Below, piece by piece: positions 38,596 to 48,990 of a DNA stretch of 64,000 nt (its first letter is position 1; the number at the start of each line of letters is the position of its first letter). Position numbers and translations under genes: made by a program. The DNA is from Nocardia flavorosea NBRC 108225 (GTDB taxonomy: Bacteria > Actinomycetota > Actinomycetes > Mycobacteriales > Mycobacteriaceae): assembly GCF_001613385.1 (NCBI RefSeq), contig NZ_BDCG01000004.1:1-64000 (forward strand), written 5' to 3'. Below the pieces are notes generated by a model that was given only the letters and a program-made list of their open reading frames with translations, made no database searches and was not told where the DNA came from.

Positions 38596-39600
38596 CTACA
38601 CCGGAACCGGGACGGATTGCAGCAGGCCGGCCAGCACTTGTTCGCCGGTGATTCCGTCGATCTCGGCCTCGGGCCGCAGCTGCAGCCGGTGCCGCAGTAC
38701 AGCCACCGCGACGGTTTTCACATCGTCGGGGGTTACGAAACCCCGTCCGTTCAACCAGGCCAAGGCTCTGGCGGCGGCCATGAGCGAGGTCGCACCGCGG
38801 GTAGAGGCGCCGTGTGCGACGGCCGCCGCTGTCCGGGTGGCGCGGCAGAGGTCGACAATATAGGCGAGCACCTCGGGACGGATGGCGACTTTCGCGATCG
38901 CGGCCCGGGCCGCGGCGATATGCGCGGGACCGGCCACCGGTCGCAACCCGGCGGCGGCGAGGTCGCGTGGGTCGAAACCCTCGGCATGCCGCTGCAGGAT
39001 ACGGAATTCGTCGTCGCGTTCGGGCAGATGGATATCCACCTTGAACAGGAAACGGTCCAGCTGCGCCTCGGGCAGCGGGTAGGTGCCTTCCTGCTCGATC
39101 GGGTTCTGCGTGGCGACCACTACGAACGGGTCGGGCAGCGGGCGGGGCCGGCCGTCGACGGAGACCTGGCGTTCTTCCATGGATTCCAGGAGCGCGGATT
39201 GGGTTTTCGGTGGCGTGCGGTTGATCTCGTCGGCGAGCAGCAGGTTGGTGAAGACCGGGCCGTCGCGGAAGGTGAACTCGGCCGAATGCGGGTCGTAGAT
39301 CTGCGAGCCGGTGACGTCGCCGGGCATCAGGTCGGGCGTGAACTGGACTCGGCCGTGTTCGAGTTCCAGGCCGGTGGCCAGCGCCCGGACCAGCAGTGTT
39401 TTCGCCACCCCGGGAACGCCCTCGAGCAGTACGTGGCCGCGGCACAGCAGGGCGAGCACGAGATACATGACCGCGTTGTCGTTGCCCACGACCGCCTTAC
39501 CGATCTCTGTACGCAGGGCGGCGAATGCGGCCGCGGCCTCTACGGCCGTGGGCGCCGCCGGGCCGGCGGGACCGTCCTTACTGGTGTCAATGCTGGTCAT
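38596..39600 (-). CDS. MoxR-family AAA+ ATPase
   Basis: A 334-residue AAA+ ATPase. Walker A is GVPGVAKTLL, Walker B is LLADEINRTPPKTQSALLES, sensor 1 lies in VVATQNPIEQEGTYPLPEAQ and sensor 2 in the C-terminal lid with GASTRGATSL. It is equivalent to M. tuberculosis MoxR2 (Rv3692). MoxR ATPases help mature DUF58/vWA partners. The ATG at 39600 overlaps the upstream stop by four bases; a longer reading to 39936 runs over that gene. Confidence 0.93.
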   Translation of the reverse strand: MTSIDTSKDGPAGPAAPTAVEAAAAFAALRTEIGKAVVGNDNAVMYLVLALLCRGHVLLEGVPGVAKTLLVRALATGLELEHGRVQFTPDLMPGDVTGSQIYDPHSAEFTFRDGPVFTNLLLADEINRTPPKTQSALLESMEERQVSVDGRPRPLPDPFVVVATQNPIEQEGTYPLPEAQLDRFLFKVDIHLPERDDEFRILQRHAEGFDPRDLAAAGLRPVAGPAHIAAARAAIAKVAIRPEVLAYIVDLCRATRTAAAVAHGASTRGATSLMAAARALAWLNGRGFVTPDDVKTVAVAVLRHRLQLRPEAEIDGITGEQVLAGLLQSVPVPV

Positions 39601-40625
39601 CCGACCTCCGCTTCGATCCATTCGAGTTGCGCGGCAACGAGTTCCAGGCTCGATGCATCCGGTACGTGTCCGTAGAGCGCCGAACCGACGGTATCCGGAT
39701 CGGCTCCTATCCGGGTGGCTACGGCGGCCACCAGGGCATTCGGGGAGATGCCGGCGTCGACGCCGAGGGCCCGGCGCAGCCGGCGCAGCGTGGCAGCCCG
39801 CAGGACGTTCGCGATATGTGCGTGGTCGCCGGAGCGACGGTACAGGCCGGCCTGTCCGGACAGTAGTTCGCCGGCCGCCACCTCCACCGGCCGGGGTTCG
39901 GCGACCACCGAGCCGCGGCGGCGTGCCCGCCACCACACGAGTACTGCGCCGGCAATGAGGAACTGCAGAATGCCGAAGACCAGCCAGGGAGGGGAGCCCG
40001 TGAAGACGGAGTCGTCACCGGTCGGGCGGGGGAGGTCGGGGTCGTAGTCGTCCGGTGGGTCGATCGGTGGTGGGTCGATCGGCGGAGTATCCGGTGCGCT
40101 GGGCCCGCTACAGCCCTGCAGTATCGCGTAGAGAACCAGTAGCACGACCGCTGTCGATGCCAGCGTCGCCCAGAAACGGGGGTCGCGCAGCATCGCGGGG
40201 AGCTCCCTGCTGCCCCGGCGCGACCCGGCCCTACGCCCGACCGCCTCGACTTCCACCGGATCTGCCGCCGGGGGCGGCGCGGCAGCGGAGAACTGATCGG
40301 CCCGGGCGAGCCGATGGTATTCGTCCGCCGCCGCGGGACGGCCGCCGTAGACGACCTCGTCGAAGGCCCCGGCGGCCGGGGGGATATCGCCGGAGAGCTC
40401 GGACGGTAGCGCCGCCGCGGCCTCCTGGGAGGTCTCGCGGGCAGTGCGGGACCGCCGCACTTCGAGCACACCGTGCTGTTCCAGCCCGCGCAGCACCGCG
40501 CGGAATCGCTCGCGTAGCGCGGTATCGTAATCGCCCTGGGCCGCAGCGTATTCGGCGGCGGCGCGGTGAGTGTCCGCGGTATCGAGTTGCGGCCGGTCCG
40601 GGACGGCGCGATGCGGATCGGTCAC
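39597..40625 (-). CDS. Membrane protein joining DUF4129-like and DUF4350-like parts
   Basis: A 342-residue protein. The N-terminal part (AEYAAAQGDYDTALRERFRA and then GVLEVRRSRTARE) resembles the cytoplasmic end of DUF4129 proteins. A helix (FWATLASTAVVLLVLYAIL) is followed by a Pro/Asp-rich outer loop, a second helix and a C-terminal region (SGDHAHIANVLRAATLRRLR) resembling the end of DUF4350 proteins such as Rv3691. The bulk of the DUF4350 outer domain seems replaced by the Pro-rich loop. The start is GTG at 40625, overlapping the upstream gene by four bases (GTGA). Function is unknown, but the MoxR/DUF58 context is constant. Confidence 0.72.
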   Translation of the reverse strand: MTDPHRAVPDRPQLDTADTHRAAAEYAAAQGDYDTALRERFRAVLRGLEQHGVLEVRRSRTARETSQEAAAALPSELSGDIPPAAGAFDEVVYGGRPAAADEYHRLARADQFSAAAPPPAADPVEVEAVGRRAGSRRGSRELPAMLRDPRFWATLASTAVVLLVLYAILQGCSGPSAPDTPPIDPPPIDPPDDYDPDLPRPTGDDSVFTGSPPWLVFGILQFLIAGAVLVWWRARRRGSVVAEPRPVEVAAGELLSGQAGLYRRSGDHAHIANVLRAATLRRLRRALGVDAGISPNALVAAVATRIGADPDTVGSALYGHVPDASSLELVAAQLEWIEAEVG

Positions 40626-41533
40626 CGATGACCTCTGCCCGCGTCGGGAACCCGGATATCCATACCCTCACGGCGACAGCGGAGATCGAGGTACCCGACC
40701 ACCCGGGCGCTGGATTCCACGATCTCGGTGAAGGCCGCCAGCAGCAGCCCGGTGCCGGTGATCAGGACGAGGAAGGGCCAGCGATGGGTGCCGGCGATAT
40801 CGCTGACGAACAGCGCGAGGCCCAGTAGAGGCGCGGTCAGCACCGTGTAGACCAGCTGCCGGCAGATCCAGACACCGGTTCGCTGCATCCGCAGTGAGCC
40901 GGTGAGCAACCCGGATCGCGTGAGTGCCGTACGGGCTGAGGTCTGTTCGGCGAAAAGAACGGGCGCTGCCACCAGGTGCCGCGCGCGCAACCACGCCAGG
41001 CCGAACCAGCAGAAGGGGTAGACGAGCAGGAACCAGACGATGCCGAGAAAACCGAACGGGAGGAACAGCATGCCCGGCGCGAGCACGGCGAGGCCGATCG
41101 CGGTGAACGACAACTGGGTCAGCAGCAGCGGGCCCAGGCGTTGTCCGGTCCGTCGTACCGCCGTCCGCGCCCCGATCGGTGCGCCGATCGCACGGGCGAG
41201 ACCTGTGGTCACGGTGACTCCACGCAGCACGGTCCGGATGATCCAGGCGACGACGAGCGTGGCGCACAGCGCCGCGAGCGCGGTGCCGTCATCGGATCCG
41301 CCGGTCAGGTGGGAGACGAGTCCGATGAACGCCGCTACCACTGAGCCACCGGCCACCAGCAGCGGCGCGGCGCATCCCGCGGTTACCCGGATATCGGCTT
41401 GCAGCAGCGCGAACGGCTCATCGAGCAGTTCCCGGAAACTCAGCGGACGGATCGGCACCGTCGTTTTCCGGGCTCGGTGTTCCGGATCTACTCCCGCCCC
41501 GACGGAGCCGGCCGTAGGGGCGGCAGGCTGCAC
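40622..41533 (-). CDS. Polytopic membrane protein at the head of the MoxR operon
   Basis: A 303-residue protein with about five or six helices (VTAGCAAPLLVAGGSVVAAF, WFLLVYPFCWFGLAWL and others), similar in layout to the membrane domain of some glycerophosphodiester phosphodiesterases and in place to M. tuberculosis Rv3690. Without catalytic motifs, its role is unknown. It starts with a GTG at 41533, seven bases after a TAGACT -10 (41541-41546 on the minus strand), so the operon is probably leaderless. It heads a four-gene operon ending with the DUF58 gene. Confidence 0.75.
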   Translation of the reverse strand: MQPAAPTAGSVGAGVDPEHRARKTTVPIRPLSFRELLDEPFALLQADIRVTAGCAAPLLVAGGSVVAAFIGLVSHLTGGSDDGTALAALCATLVVAWIIRTVLRGVTVTTGLARAIGAPIGARTAVRRTGQRLGPLLLTQLSFTAIGLAVLAPGMLFLPFGFLGIVWFLLVYPFCWFGLAWLRARHLVAAPVLFAEQTSARTALTRSGLLTGSLRMQRTGVWICRQLVYTVLTAPLLGLALFVSDIAGTHRWPFLVLITGTGLLLAAFTEIVESSARVVGYLDLRCRREGMDIRVPDAGRGHR

Positions 41534-41728
41534 GCGGCCGAGTCTAACGGGTACGCGGACGACAGGAAGGGCATGATTCGCCCGCGCCTGCGTACCCGGC
41601 CGGCCGTAGTCTTATGCGGTCCCTCGAGGTGACGGCCGCCGTCGGACCTGAGCCTTCGAACGATGCGGCCGATTGCACCCCTGCGGCGCAAACCCCGTGG
41701 ACTCGGCCGGATATGCGCGGGACCCCGT

Positions 41729-43414
41729 TCAGTTGCCCGGCGGCAGTTCCCGAGGTGTGCGTCCTTCCGGCAGTTCTCCCGCTGTGCGTCCCGGCAGTGC
41801 GGTGCCGGTCGCGGGTTCCAGCCGGGTCGTCGACGAGACGATCGCATCGGGTTCAAGGGTCAGCTCGGCGTCCACCACCGTGTTCGCCGGCGCGGCGCTG
41901 TCGCGTGACCGGCCACGTCCGGTCCGTGCTTGCCCGGCCACGCCGTCGACCGTGACGTTGCGGGACCGGCGCAGGGTGAAGGTGATCTCCTCGGCTTCGG
42001 TGAATACATGGCGCGCGGTTCGTAGTGGCCGGCTCGCGGTATCGAGGGCGTCCTCGATCGCCGAGCTCACGAAACCCGGTACCAGCGGGCCGATCCAGCG
42101 AGCGGCGGTATCGGTGAACGGAACCGTGCCGACCAGCGGGAGTTCCAGGCCACGCGACGGTCGCCCGGGGCTCTTCCCGAGCGATACCGGCAGATCCGAT
42201 CCCTCCCCCGCCGGCAGTGACCGCTGTTCGGCCGGCAGTACGGCGGCCTCGGGTGTGCGCTCGGTGACCCCGATCTCCAGCCCGCCGAGCGCGGCTATCA
42301 CCCGCGTCCGCTGGCGTTCCCGGTCGATCGCGGTATCGGCCGCGGCTTCGAGCCGCGCCGCGGCCAGCTGCCGGTCCGCCTTCACAGCGGCGGTTTCGGC
42401 GCGGACTTCGGCCTCTTTTTCCGCGATGGCGGCGTCGGCGGCACGTTCGGCGCGATCGGCTACCGCCGCAGCGGCGCGACGACGCTCCTGCATGGTCTCT
42501 CCGCGCCATCGGCGCAGTATCAGTGGGAGGGCGGCCAGCAGGACGAAAACCGCCCAGGTGAGCAGTCGCAACAGGAATGCGCCGGTCTGGCCGGTGGTGT
42601 GCTCATGCATGGCTGCCCAGCGGGCTCCGATACCGCGATCGCCCTCGGCTGCGGCCAGTGTGCGGGCATCACCCAGCGCGGTCCGGGCGTCGTCCACGCG
42701 CACGTCCAGTGGAGCGATACGGCTCTGCGCCACCGACAGCGCGGTGCGCGCATCGTCGAGCATGTCGTTGGCGGTTTGCGCCTCCGGACCTCGGCCCGGC
42801 ACACCGGTGATCTTCGTCTGCGGGCAGCCCGGGCCGGGATTGAACTCACATCTGGCGACGATGAGCGCGTTGTCGATATCGGCCGAGGCCTCGGCTATAT
42901 CGCGGTCCAGTGCGGTGCGGTCGGCTATTGCGCGGTCCAGTTCATCCTGGGCGGTGCGTACCGCCGGAGTGGTGGCGGCCGCGGCTACCGCGTGTTGTTC
43001 GAGAATCCGATCGACGGAGTTGTCGAACAACACGGTGGTGGCCAGTTCGGCCACCACCAGGCCGGTCAGCGCGGTTACCGCGAGGCGGGTCGCCACCGCC
43101 GCAATATCGGTCGTGCCCGCGGGCCGGTCGGGCCGGGCGGCGGGTTGGGCACCGGCCAGAGCCCGGCCCACCAGACCCATGAGCAGTCCGGTGATCACTG
43201 CGGTGGGCAGTACCGCTGCGGCCGGCCACTCGCCGAGACTCAGCGCGACCCCGGTGACTCCCGCGGAGGCCAGCGCGAACAGCGCCACACCTGTGCCGGT
43301 GACGATATAGCCGGTGCGCTCGTATCCGTCGGTGGGCTCGGTGGGCTGTCCGCCGCCGAGCCGGATGAACATGCCGGTGACGCTCATGGGACCCATAACC
43401 TCTGCAGCTGTCAT
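41729..43414 (-). CDS. DUF4407-domain membrane protein
   Basis: A 561-residue protein. The N-terminal half has about four helices (YIVTGTGVALFALASAGVTG and others) with an extracytoplasmic loop carrying the Cys pair RCEFNPGPGCPQ. A coiled coil rich in Ala and Glu follows (around EKEAEVRAETAAVKADRQLA), then a Pro/Arg-rich C-terminus. It fits the DUF4407 family, whose function is unknown. Start at ATG 43414; ATGs at 43396 and 43387 are also possible. It lies alone, 195 bp before the MoxR operon. Confidence 0.78.
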   Translation of the reverse strand: MTAAEVMGPMSVTGMFIRLGGGQPTEPTDGYERTGYIVTGTGVALFALASAGVTGVALSLGEWPAAAVLPTAVITGLLMGLVGRALAGAQPAARPDRPAGTTDIAAVATRLAVTALTGLVVAELATTVLFDNSVDRILEQHAVAAAATTPAVRTAQDELDRAIADRTALDRDIAEASADIDNALIVARCEFNPGPGCPQTKITGVPGRGPEAQTANDMLDDARTALSVAQSRIAPLDVRVDDARTALGDARTLAAAEGDRGIGARWAAMHEHTTGQTGAFLLRLLTWAVFVLLAALPLILRRWRGETMQERRRAAAAVADRAERAADAAIAEKEAEVRAETAAVKADRQLAAARLEAAADTAIDRERQRTRVIAALGGLEIGVTERTPEAAVLPAEQRSLPAGEGSDLPVSLGKSPGRPSRGLELPLVGTVPFTDTAARWIGPLVPGFVSSAIEDALDTASRPLRTARHVFTEAEEITFTLRRSRNVTVDGVAGQARTGRGRSRDSAAPANTVVDAELTLEPDAIVSSTTRLEPATGTALPGRTAGELPEGRTPRELPPGN

Positions 43415-44337
43415 CGATTCGTTGTCTCAGCGTGACAGGCGGCACGGCAGTCCATCGAGCCCTCGCGCGCTGGTGTGGTCATCTTCACAGGCGCCGGTGA
43501 GCATGTCGCGCCGAGGCCCGTTGTCCGGGTCCGGCGGAGCTCGTGGCCTGGCCGAATTCTGTGTTCCTGCAACAGGAAAGGGCCTCGGACGGGCACCGAA
43601 AATGTGGCGTGGACCACTGGAATGGGCATTTGCTGTGCGTGTGCTGTCTTGTGGGAATCGGAAAACAGTCCGGACGGTCGGATCATGTTCTGTGCTTGTC
43701 ACAACGCTGTCACGAACATCTCATCGCGGTGCGTGACAGTTAGCCGCGGACGGGCGGGTTTGCCGATGGTCGTCGCCGGGAATGCATCTTCGATGCAGGT
43801 GAGCGTGGGTTCGGCGGATGCGACGAGGCATCTGGAAATGAGCCGGACGGGTGGATCGCCGCTGTTCGGAGGGTCGATCCGGAATCGATTTCAGCCGGAA
43901 TGCTGCTTTACACTAGAAAACGCGCATACGTGGAGGAATGAATGAAGAAGCCCAGCTCAAGGCCCGGCAGTCCAGTTTATTAGGGCGGCCTTGGTTGGTT
44001 GGGTTCCGAGCCTGGCTTATCGTTTGCTCCTACGCCGCACATACCGATGTCCGGCCGAAAGCACGGTCGGGCAACCTATCGGCAAGGCCAGCCCAGCGGG
44101 CGAAACCCGTATCCGGGTTCCGAGCGCGTAAGCGCTTCGTTACCGGCGGGCACCGCCGCACAACCGCAGGTGGAAACAACTTCAGACGTGACTGCACGCC
44201 GAACACCATCAGCGCGGCTGGTGTCGGCCAACGTACGAACGCAGTCCTATAGGGAGCGTTCGACAGTACCGGCGTTCGACAGGGCGTTCTCTCCAGGCCG
44301 CACCCACGTCGAGGTCGACTTTCTCGAAGGCAGAGGC
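43415..44337 (+). promoter_or_regulatory. Long gltB upstream region
   Basis: About 920 bp between divergent genes. A GTCAC-N6-GTCAC direct repeat (43698-43713) resembles GlnR or PhoP-type response-regulator sites. An inverted pair CTGTCACG/CGTGACAG (43707-43739) overlaps it. A -10-like TACACT lies near 43910, shortly before a small reading frame at 43942. A later hairpin pairs CGAACGC (44236-44242) with GCGTTCG (44256-44262). If transcription starts near 43915, the gltB leader is about 420 nt. No other gene is convincing here. Confidence 0.45.
43942..43983 (+). CDS. Possible leader peptide upstream of gltB
   Basis: A 13-residue frame, MKKPSSRPGSPVY, with GGAGG five bases upstream, much better spaced than the ribosome-binding site of the overlapping ATG at 43938. 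It lies some 355 bp before gltB. It could be a leader peptide or just a chance site. Confidence 0.3.
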   Translation: MKKPSSRPGSPVY

Positions 44338-47300
44338 ATGACGCAACTACCTGGCCACAGGTCCCCCGGACCCATCGGGCTTTATGACCCGGCGCACGAG
44401 CACGACGCATGTGGTGTCGCGTTCGTCGGTGATATGCACGGCCGCCGCAGCCGTGACATCGTCGACAAGGCCATTACGGCCCTGTTGAACCTCGAGCACC
44501 GCGGCGCCGCGGGCGCCGAGCCGAACTCCGGCGACGGCGCGGGCATCCTGATCCAGGTTCCCGACCGCTTCTTCCGTGCAGTCGTCGATTTCGAGCTGCC
44601 ACCCGAGGGCTCCTATGCCACCGGTATCGCCTTCCTGCCGCAGGCCCGGCGCGAGGCAGCGCGGGCTTCCTACGGCGTCGAGAAGATCGTCAAAGAAGAG
44701 GGCCTGACGGTACTCGGCTGGCGCGAGGTACCGATCGACGAGTCGTCGCTCGGTGCGCTGTCCCGCGACGCCATGCCGCTGTTCCGGCAGCTCTTCATCG
44801 GCTCACCCGCGGGCGCCGACGAGCAACTGACCGGGATGGACCTGGAACGGCGTGCCTATGTCATCCGCAAACGGGTGGAGCACGAACTGGGTAAGGCCGG
44901 CGCCGGCGAAGGCGCGGTCGGTAAAGAATCGGTGTACTTCCCGAGCCTGTCCGGGCAGACCTTCGTCTACAAGGGCATGTTCACTACGCCGCAGCTGCGT
45001 GCGTTCTATCTGGACCTGCAGGACGACCGGGTGGAAAGCGCCCTGGGCATCGTGCACTCCCGGTTCTCCACCAATACTTTCCCGTCGTGGCCGCTGGCCC
45101 ACCCGTTCCGGCGGGTCGCACACAACGGCGAGATCAACACCGTGGCCGGTAACGAGAACTGGATGCGGGCCCGCGAGGCGCTGCTGCGTTCGGATGTCTT
45201 CGGTAAGGATTCCGCCGGGAAGAACCGGTTGGAGAAGATCTTCCCGGTCTGTACCCCGGGCGCCAGCGATACCGCGCGCTTCGACGAGGTCCTCGAACTG
45301 CTGCACCTGGGTGGCCGCACCCTGCCGCACGCGGTGCTCATGATGATTCCCGAGGCCTGGGAACGCAACGAGAACATGGACTCGCAGCGCCGGGCGTTCT
45401 ACGAGTACCACTCCATGCTCATGGAGCCGTGGGACGGCCCCGCCTCGGTGTGCTTCACCGACGGCACCGTCATCGGCGCCGTGCTGGACCGTAACGGACT
45501 GCGGCCCAGCCGGATCTGGGTCACCGATGACGGCCTGGTGGTCATGGCCTCCGAGGTCGGCGTGCTGGATATCGACCAGTCCAAGGTCGTACGCAAGATC
45601 CGCCTGCAGCCGGGTCGTATGTTCCTGGTCGACACCGCGCAGGGCCGGATCGTCGACGACGAAGAGATCAAAGCGCAGCTGGCCGCCGAGCACCCGTACC
45701 GGGAATGGCTCGACGCCGGCATCAAACACCTCTCCGATCTGCCCGACCGCCCGCATGTGCATATGTCGCACGACCGGGTGCTCATTCGGCAGCAGATCTT
45801 CGGGTACACCACCGAGGAGCTGAACCTGCTCATCTCGCCGATGGCGAAAACCGGTGCCGAAGCGCTGGGCTCGATGGGTACCGACACCCCGATCGCCGTG
45901 CTCTCGGCGCGGCCGCGGTTGCTGTTCGACTACTTCTCCCAGCAGTTCGCGCAGGTCACCAACCCGCCGCTGGATGCCATCCGGGAAGAGGTCGTCACCA
46001 GTCTGCGCCGTCATATCGGCCCGGAGGCCGATCTGCTGCACCCGAGCCCGGAATCCTGCCGGCAGATCGCGATCCAGCAGCCGATCATCGACAACGACGA
46101 ACTGTCGAAGCTGGTCCATATCAACGACGACGGCAGCCACCCCGGCCTGCGCTCGGTCGTTGTGCGCGGCCTGTACGAGGTCGCGGCCGGCGGTGACGGC
46201 CTGCGCCGCGCGCTCGACGCCATCAACACCCAGGTCTCGGCGGCGATCGACGGTGGTGCCCGCATCATCGTGCTGTCGGACCGCGAATCCAACGAGAAGC
46301 TTGCGCCGATCCCGTCGCTGCTGCTCACCGCGTCGGTGCATCACCATCTGGTCCGGGAACGCACCCGCACCATGGTCGGTCTGGTGGTCGAGGCCGGTGA
46401 CGCCCGCGAGGTGCACCATATGGCTACCCTCGTCGGTTTCGGTGCCGCCGCGATCAACCCGTACATGGCCTTCGAATCGATCGAGGACATGCTCGAACGG
46501 GGCGCGCTGAGCGTTCCCGGCAGCACCGGCGATCTGGCGGCCGATTACCGCAAGGCGGTCGCGAACTACAACAAGGCCGCGAGCAAAGGTGTGCTGAAGG
46601 TGATGTCCAAGATGGGCATCTCCACGGTCGCCTCCTACAACGGTGCGCAGTTGTTCCAGGTGATCGGCCTGTCGCAGGACTTGGTGGACGAATACTTCAC
46701 CGGTCTGCGTTCGCACCTGGGCGGTATCGGCCTGGACGAGATCGCCACCGATGTGGCGACCCGGCATTCGGTCGCGTTCCTGGAGAACCGCAACGAGCGC
46801 GCGCACCGCGAGCTCGAGGTGGGCGGTGAGTACCAGTGGCGGCGTGAAGGTGAATACCACCTGTTCAACCCGGATACGGTGTTCAAACTGCAGCACGCCA
46901 CCCGCAGCGGGCAGTACTCGATCTTCAAGGAGTACACCAAACTGGTCGACGACCAGTCCGAGCGGCTGGCCTCGCTGCGCGGCCTGATCAAGTTCAAGAA
47001 GGGTGCGCGGTCCCCGATTTCCATCGAGGAGGTCGAGCCCGCGTCCGAGATCGTCAAACGTTTCTCCACCGGTGCGATGAGCTACGGCTCGATTTCGGCC
47101 GAGGCGCACGAAACACTGGCGATCGCGATGAACCGGCTGGGTGGCCGGTCCAACTCCGGTGAGGGCGGCGAATCGCCGGCCCGGTTCGAGCCGGAGGACA
47201 ACGGTGACTGGCGGCGCAGTGCGATCAAGCAGGTCGCCTCGGGCCGGTTCGGTGTCACCGCGCACTACCTGACCAACTGCACCGATATCCAGATCAAGAT

Positions 47301-48990
47301 GGCCCAGGGCGCCAAGCCGGGCGAGGGCGGCCAGCTGCCCGCGCACAAGGTGTATCCCTGGGTCGCCGAGGTCCGGCATTCGACGCCGGGCGTGGGCCTG
47401 ATCTCGCCGCCGCCGCATCACGATATCTACTCGATCGAGGATCTGGCGCAGCTCATCCACGATCTGAAGAACGCGAACCCGCAGGCGCGGATTCACGTGA
47501 AACTTGTTGCCGAGCCCGGTGTCGGCACCGTCGCGGCGGGCGTGTCCAAGGCGCACGCCGATGTGGTGCTGATCTCCGGTCACGACGGCGGCACCGGTGC
47601 TTCGCCGCTCACCTCGCTCAAGCATGCGGGCGGGCCGTGGGAACTCGGTCTGGCCGAAACGCAGCAGACCCTGCTGCTCAACGGTCTGCGCGACCGGATC
47701 GTGGTGCAGGTCGACGGCCAGATGAAGACCGGCCGCGATGTCGTGGTCGCCGCACTGCTCGGTGCCGAGGAGTACGGTTTTGCGACCGCGCCGCTGGTGG
47801 TTTCCGGCTGCATCATGATGCGGGTGTGTCATCTCGACACCTGCCCGGTGGGCGTGGCCACCCAGAATCCGGTGCTGCGCGACCGGTTCACCGGTAAGCC
47901 GGAATTCGTCGAGAACTTCTTCATGTTCATCGCCGAAGAGGTCCGGGAACTGCTGGCCGAACTCGGTTTCCGCAGCTTGGACGAGGCCGTGGGCCGGGTC
48001 GACCTGCTCGACACCACCAAGGCCAAACAGCATTGGAAGGCCAGCAAACTGGACCTGTCGCCGATCCTCGACGATGTCGAAACGGCGTTCATGTTCCAGG
48101 ACCGCCGCCGGACCAAGGAACAGGACCACGGTCTGGACAAGGCGCTGGACAACGAGCTGATCGCGCAGAGCCGCGATGCGCTCGAGTTCGGTAAACCGGT
48201 CAAGATCGACACCAAGATCACGAACGTGAACCGGACCGTCGGCACCATGCTCGGCCACGAGGTGACCAAGCTCTACGGCGGCGCCGGCCTGCCCGACGAC
48301 ACGATCGACATCACGCTCACGGGTTCGGCCGGTAACAGCTTCGGCGCCTTCGTTCCGGCGGGTATCACCCTGCGGGTGCAGGGTGACGCGAACGACTATG
48401 TCGGTAAGGGTCTTTCGGGCGGCCACCTGGTGGTGCGTCCGGCACCCAACGCCCCGGCAGAGTTCGTCGCCGAGGAGAACATCATCGCGGGCAACGTGAT
48501 CCTGTTCGGTGCGACCAGCGGCCAGGCGTTCATCAACGGTGTGGTGGGCGAACGGTTCGCCGTGCGCAACTCCGGTGCCACCGCAGTGGTCGAGGGCGTG
48601 GGCGATCACGCCTGCGAGTACATGACCGGTGGTCGTGTCGTCATCCTCGGCGACACCGGACGTAACTTCGGCGCCGGTATGTCCGGCGGTATCGCGTTCG
48701 TCTACGACCCCGACAACACGTTCAGCGGCCGGCTCAACCCGGAACAGGCGGACGCCGTCGAGGCGCTGTCCGGTGACGATTTCACCTGGCTGCGCGACAT
48801 CATCGGCCGGCACCGGGAACAGACCGGTTCCGCTGTGGCCGAAAAGATCCTGGGCGACTGGTCGCAGCAGGTGAACCACTTTGTGAAGGTCATGCCGCGC
48901 GAGTACAAGAAGGTGCTGCTCGCCATCTCCGAGGCCGAGAAGAGCGGTAAAGACGTCGACGCTGCGATTATGGAGGCCGCTCGTGGGTGA
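44338..48990 (+). CDS. gltB: Glutamate synthase large subunit
   Basis: A 1550-residue NADPH-dependent GOGAT alpha chain making two glutamates from glutamine and 2-oxoglutarate. The propeptide [20 protein letters not shown] and four more residues precede the nucleophile Cys25 in CGVAFV, which becomes the N-terminus. The FMN domain has [20 protein letters not shown], and the 3Fe-4S cluster is bound in [15 protein letters not shown]. The C-terminal GXGXG beta-helix follows. Start at ATG 44338, with AAGG upstream; the frame is open to 43999. It overlaps gltD by eight bases. Confidence 0.97.
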   Translation: MTQLPGHRSPGPIGLYDPAHEHDACGVAFVGDMHGRRSRDIVDKAITALLNLEHRGAAGAEPNSGDGAGILIQVPDRFFRAVVDFELPPEGSYATGIAFLPQARREAARASYGVEKIVKEEGLTVLGWREVPIDESSLGALSRDAMPLFRQLFIGSPAGADEQLTGMDLERRAYVIRKRVEHELGKAGAGEGAVGKESVYFPSLSGQTFVYKGMFTTPQLRAFYLDLQDDRVESALGIVHSRFSTNTFPSWPLAHPFRRVAHNGEINTVAGNENWMRAREALLRSDVFGKDSAGKNRLEKIFPVCTPGASDTARFDEVLELLHLGGRTLPHAVLMMIPEAWERNENMDSQRRAFYEYHSMLMEPWDGPASVCFTDGTVIGAVLDRNGLRPSRIWVTDDGLVVMASEVGVLDIDQSKVVRKIRLQPGRMFLVDTAQGRIVDDEEIKAQLAAEHPYREWLDAGIKHLSDLPDRPHVHMSHDRVLIRQQIFGYTTEELNLLISPMAKTGAEALGSMGTDTPIAVLSARPRLLFDYFSQQFAQVTNPPLDAIREEVVTSLRRHIGPEADLLHPSPESCRQIAIQQPIIDNDELSKLVHINDDGSHPGLRSVVVRGLYEVAAGGDGLRRALDAINTQVSAAIDGGARIIVLSDRESNEKLAPIPSLLLTASVHHHLVRERTRTMVGLVVEAGDAREVHHMATLVGFGAAAINPYMAFESIEDMLERGALSVPGSTGDLAADYRKAVANYNKAASKGVLKVMSKMGISTVASYNGAQLFQVIGLSQDLVDEYFTGLRSHLGGIGLDEIATDVATRHSVAFLENRNERAHRELEVGGEYQWRREGEYHLFNPDTVFKLQHATRSGQYSIFKEYTKLVDDQSERLASLRGLIKFKKGARSPISIEEVEPASEIVKRFSTGAMSYGSISAEAHETLAIAMNRLGGRSNSGEGGESPARFEPEDNGDWRRSAIKQVASGRFGVTAHYLTNCTDIQIKMAQGAKPGEGGQLPAHKVYPWVAEVRHSTPGVGLISPPPHHDIYSIEDLAQLIHDLKNANPQARIHVKLVAEPGVGTVAAGVSKAHADVVLISGHDGGTGASPLTSLKHAGGPWELGLAETQQTLLLNGLRDRIVVQVDGQMKTGRDVVVAALLGAEEYGFATAPLVVSGCIMMRVCHLDTCPVGVATQNPVLRDRFTGKPEFVENFFMFIAEEVRELLAELGFRSLDEAVGRVDLLDTTKAKQHWKASKLDLSPILDDVETAFMFQDRRRTKEQDHGLDKALDNELIAQSRDALEFGKPVKIDTKITNVNRTVGTMLGHEVTKLYGGAGLPDDTIDITLTGSAGNSFGAFVPAGITLRVQGDANDYVGKGLSGGHLVVRPAPNAPAEFVAEENIIAGNVILFGATSGQAFINGVVGERFAVRNSGATAVVEGVGDHACEYMTGGRVVILGDTGRNFGAGMSGGIAFVYDPDNTFSGRLNPEQADAVEALSGDDFTWLRDIIGRHREQTGSAVAEKILGDWSQQVNHFVKVMPREYKKVLLAISEAEKSGKDVDAAIMEAARG

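Noticed and set aside
43938..44252. 104-codon frame upstream of gltB
   Set aside because: Its ATG touches the GGAGG with no spacing, the peptide has no recognisable domain, and the frame shift start at 43942 is better placed but stops after 13 residues.
47489..47504. Second parS site inside gltB
   Set aside because: GGATTCACGTGAAACT matches only 13 of 16 positions and codes conserved gltB residues (RIHVKL), so chance is the simpler explanation.
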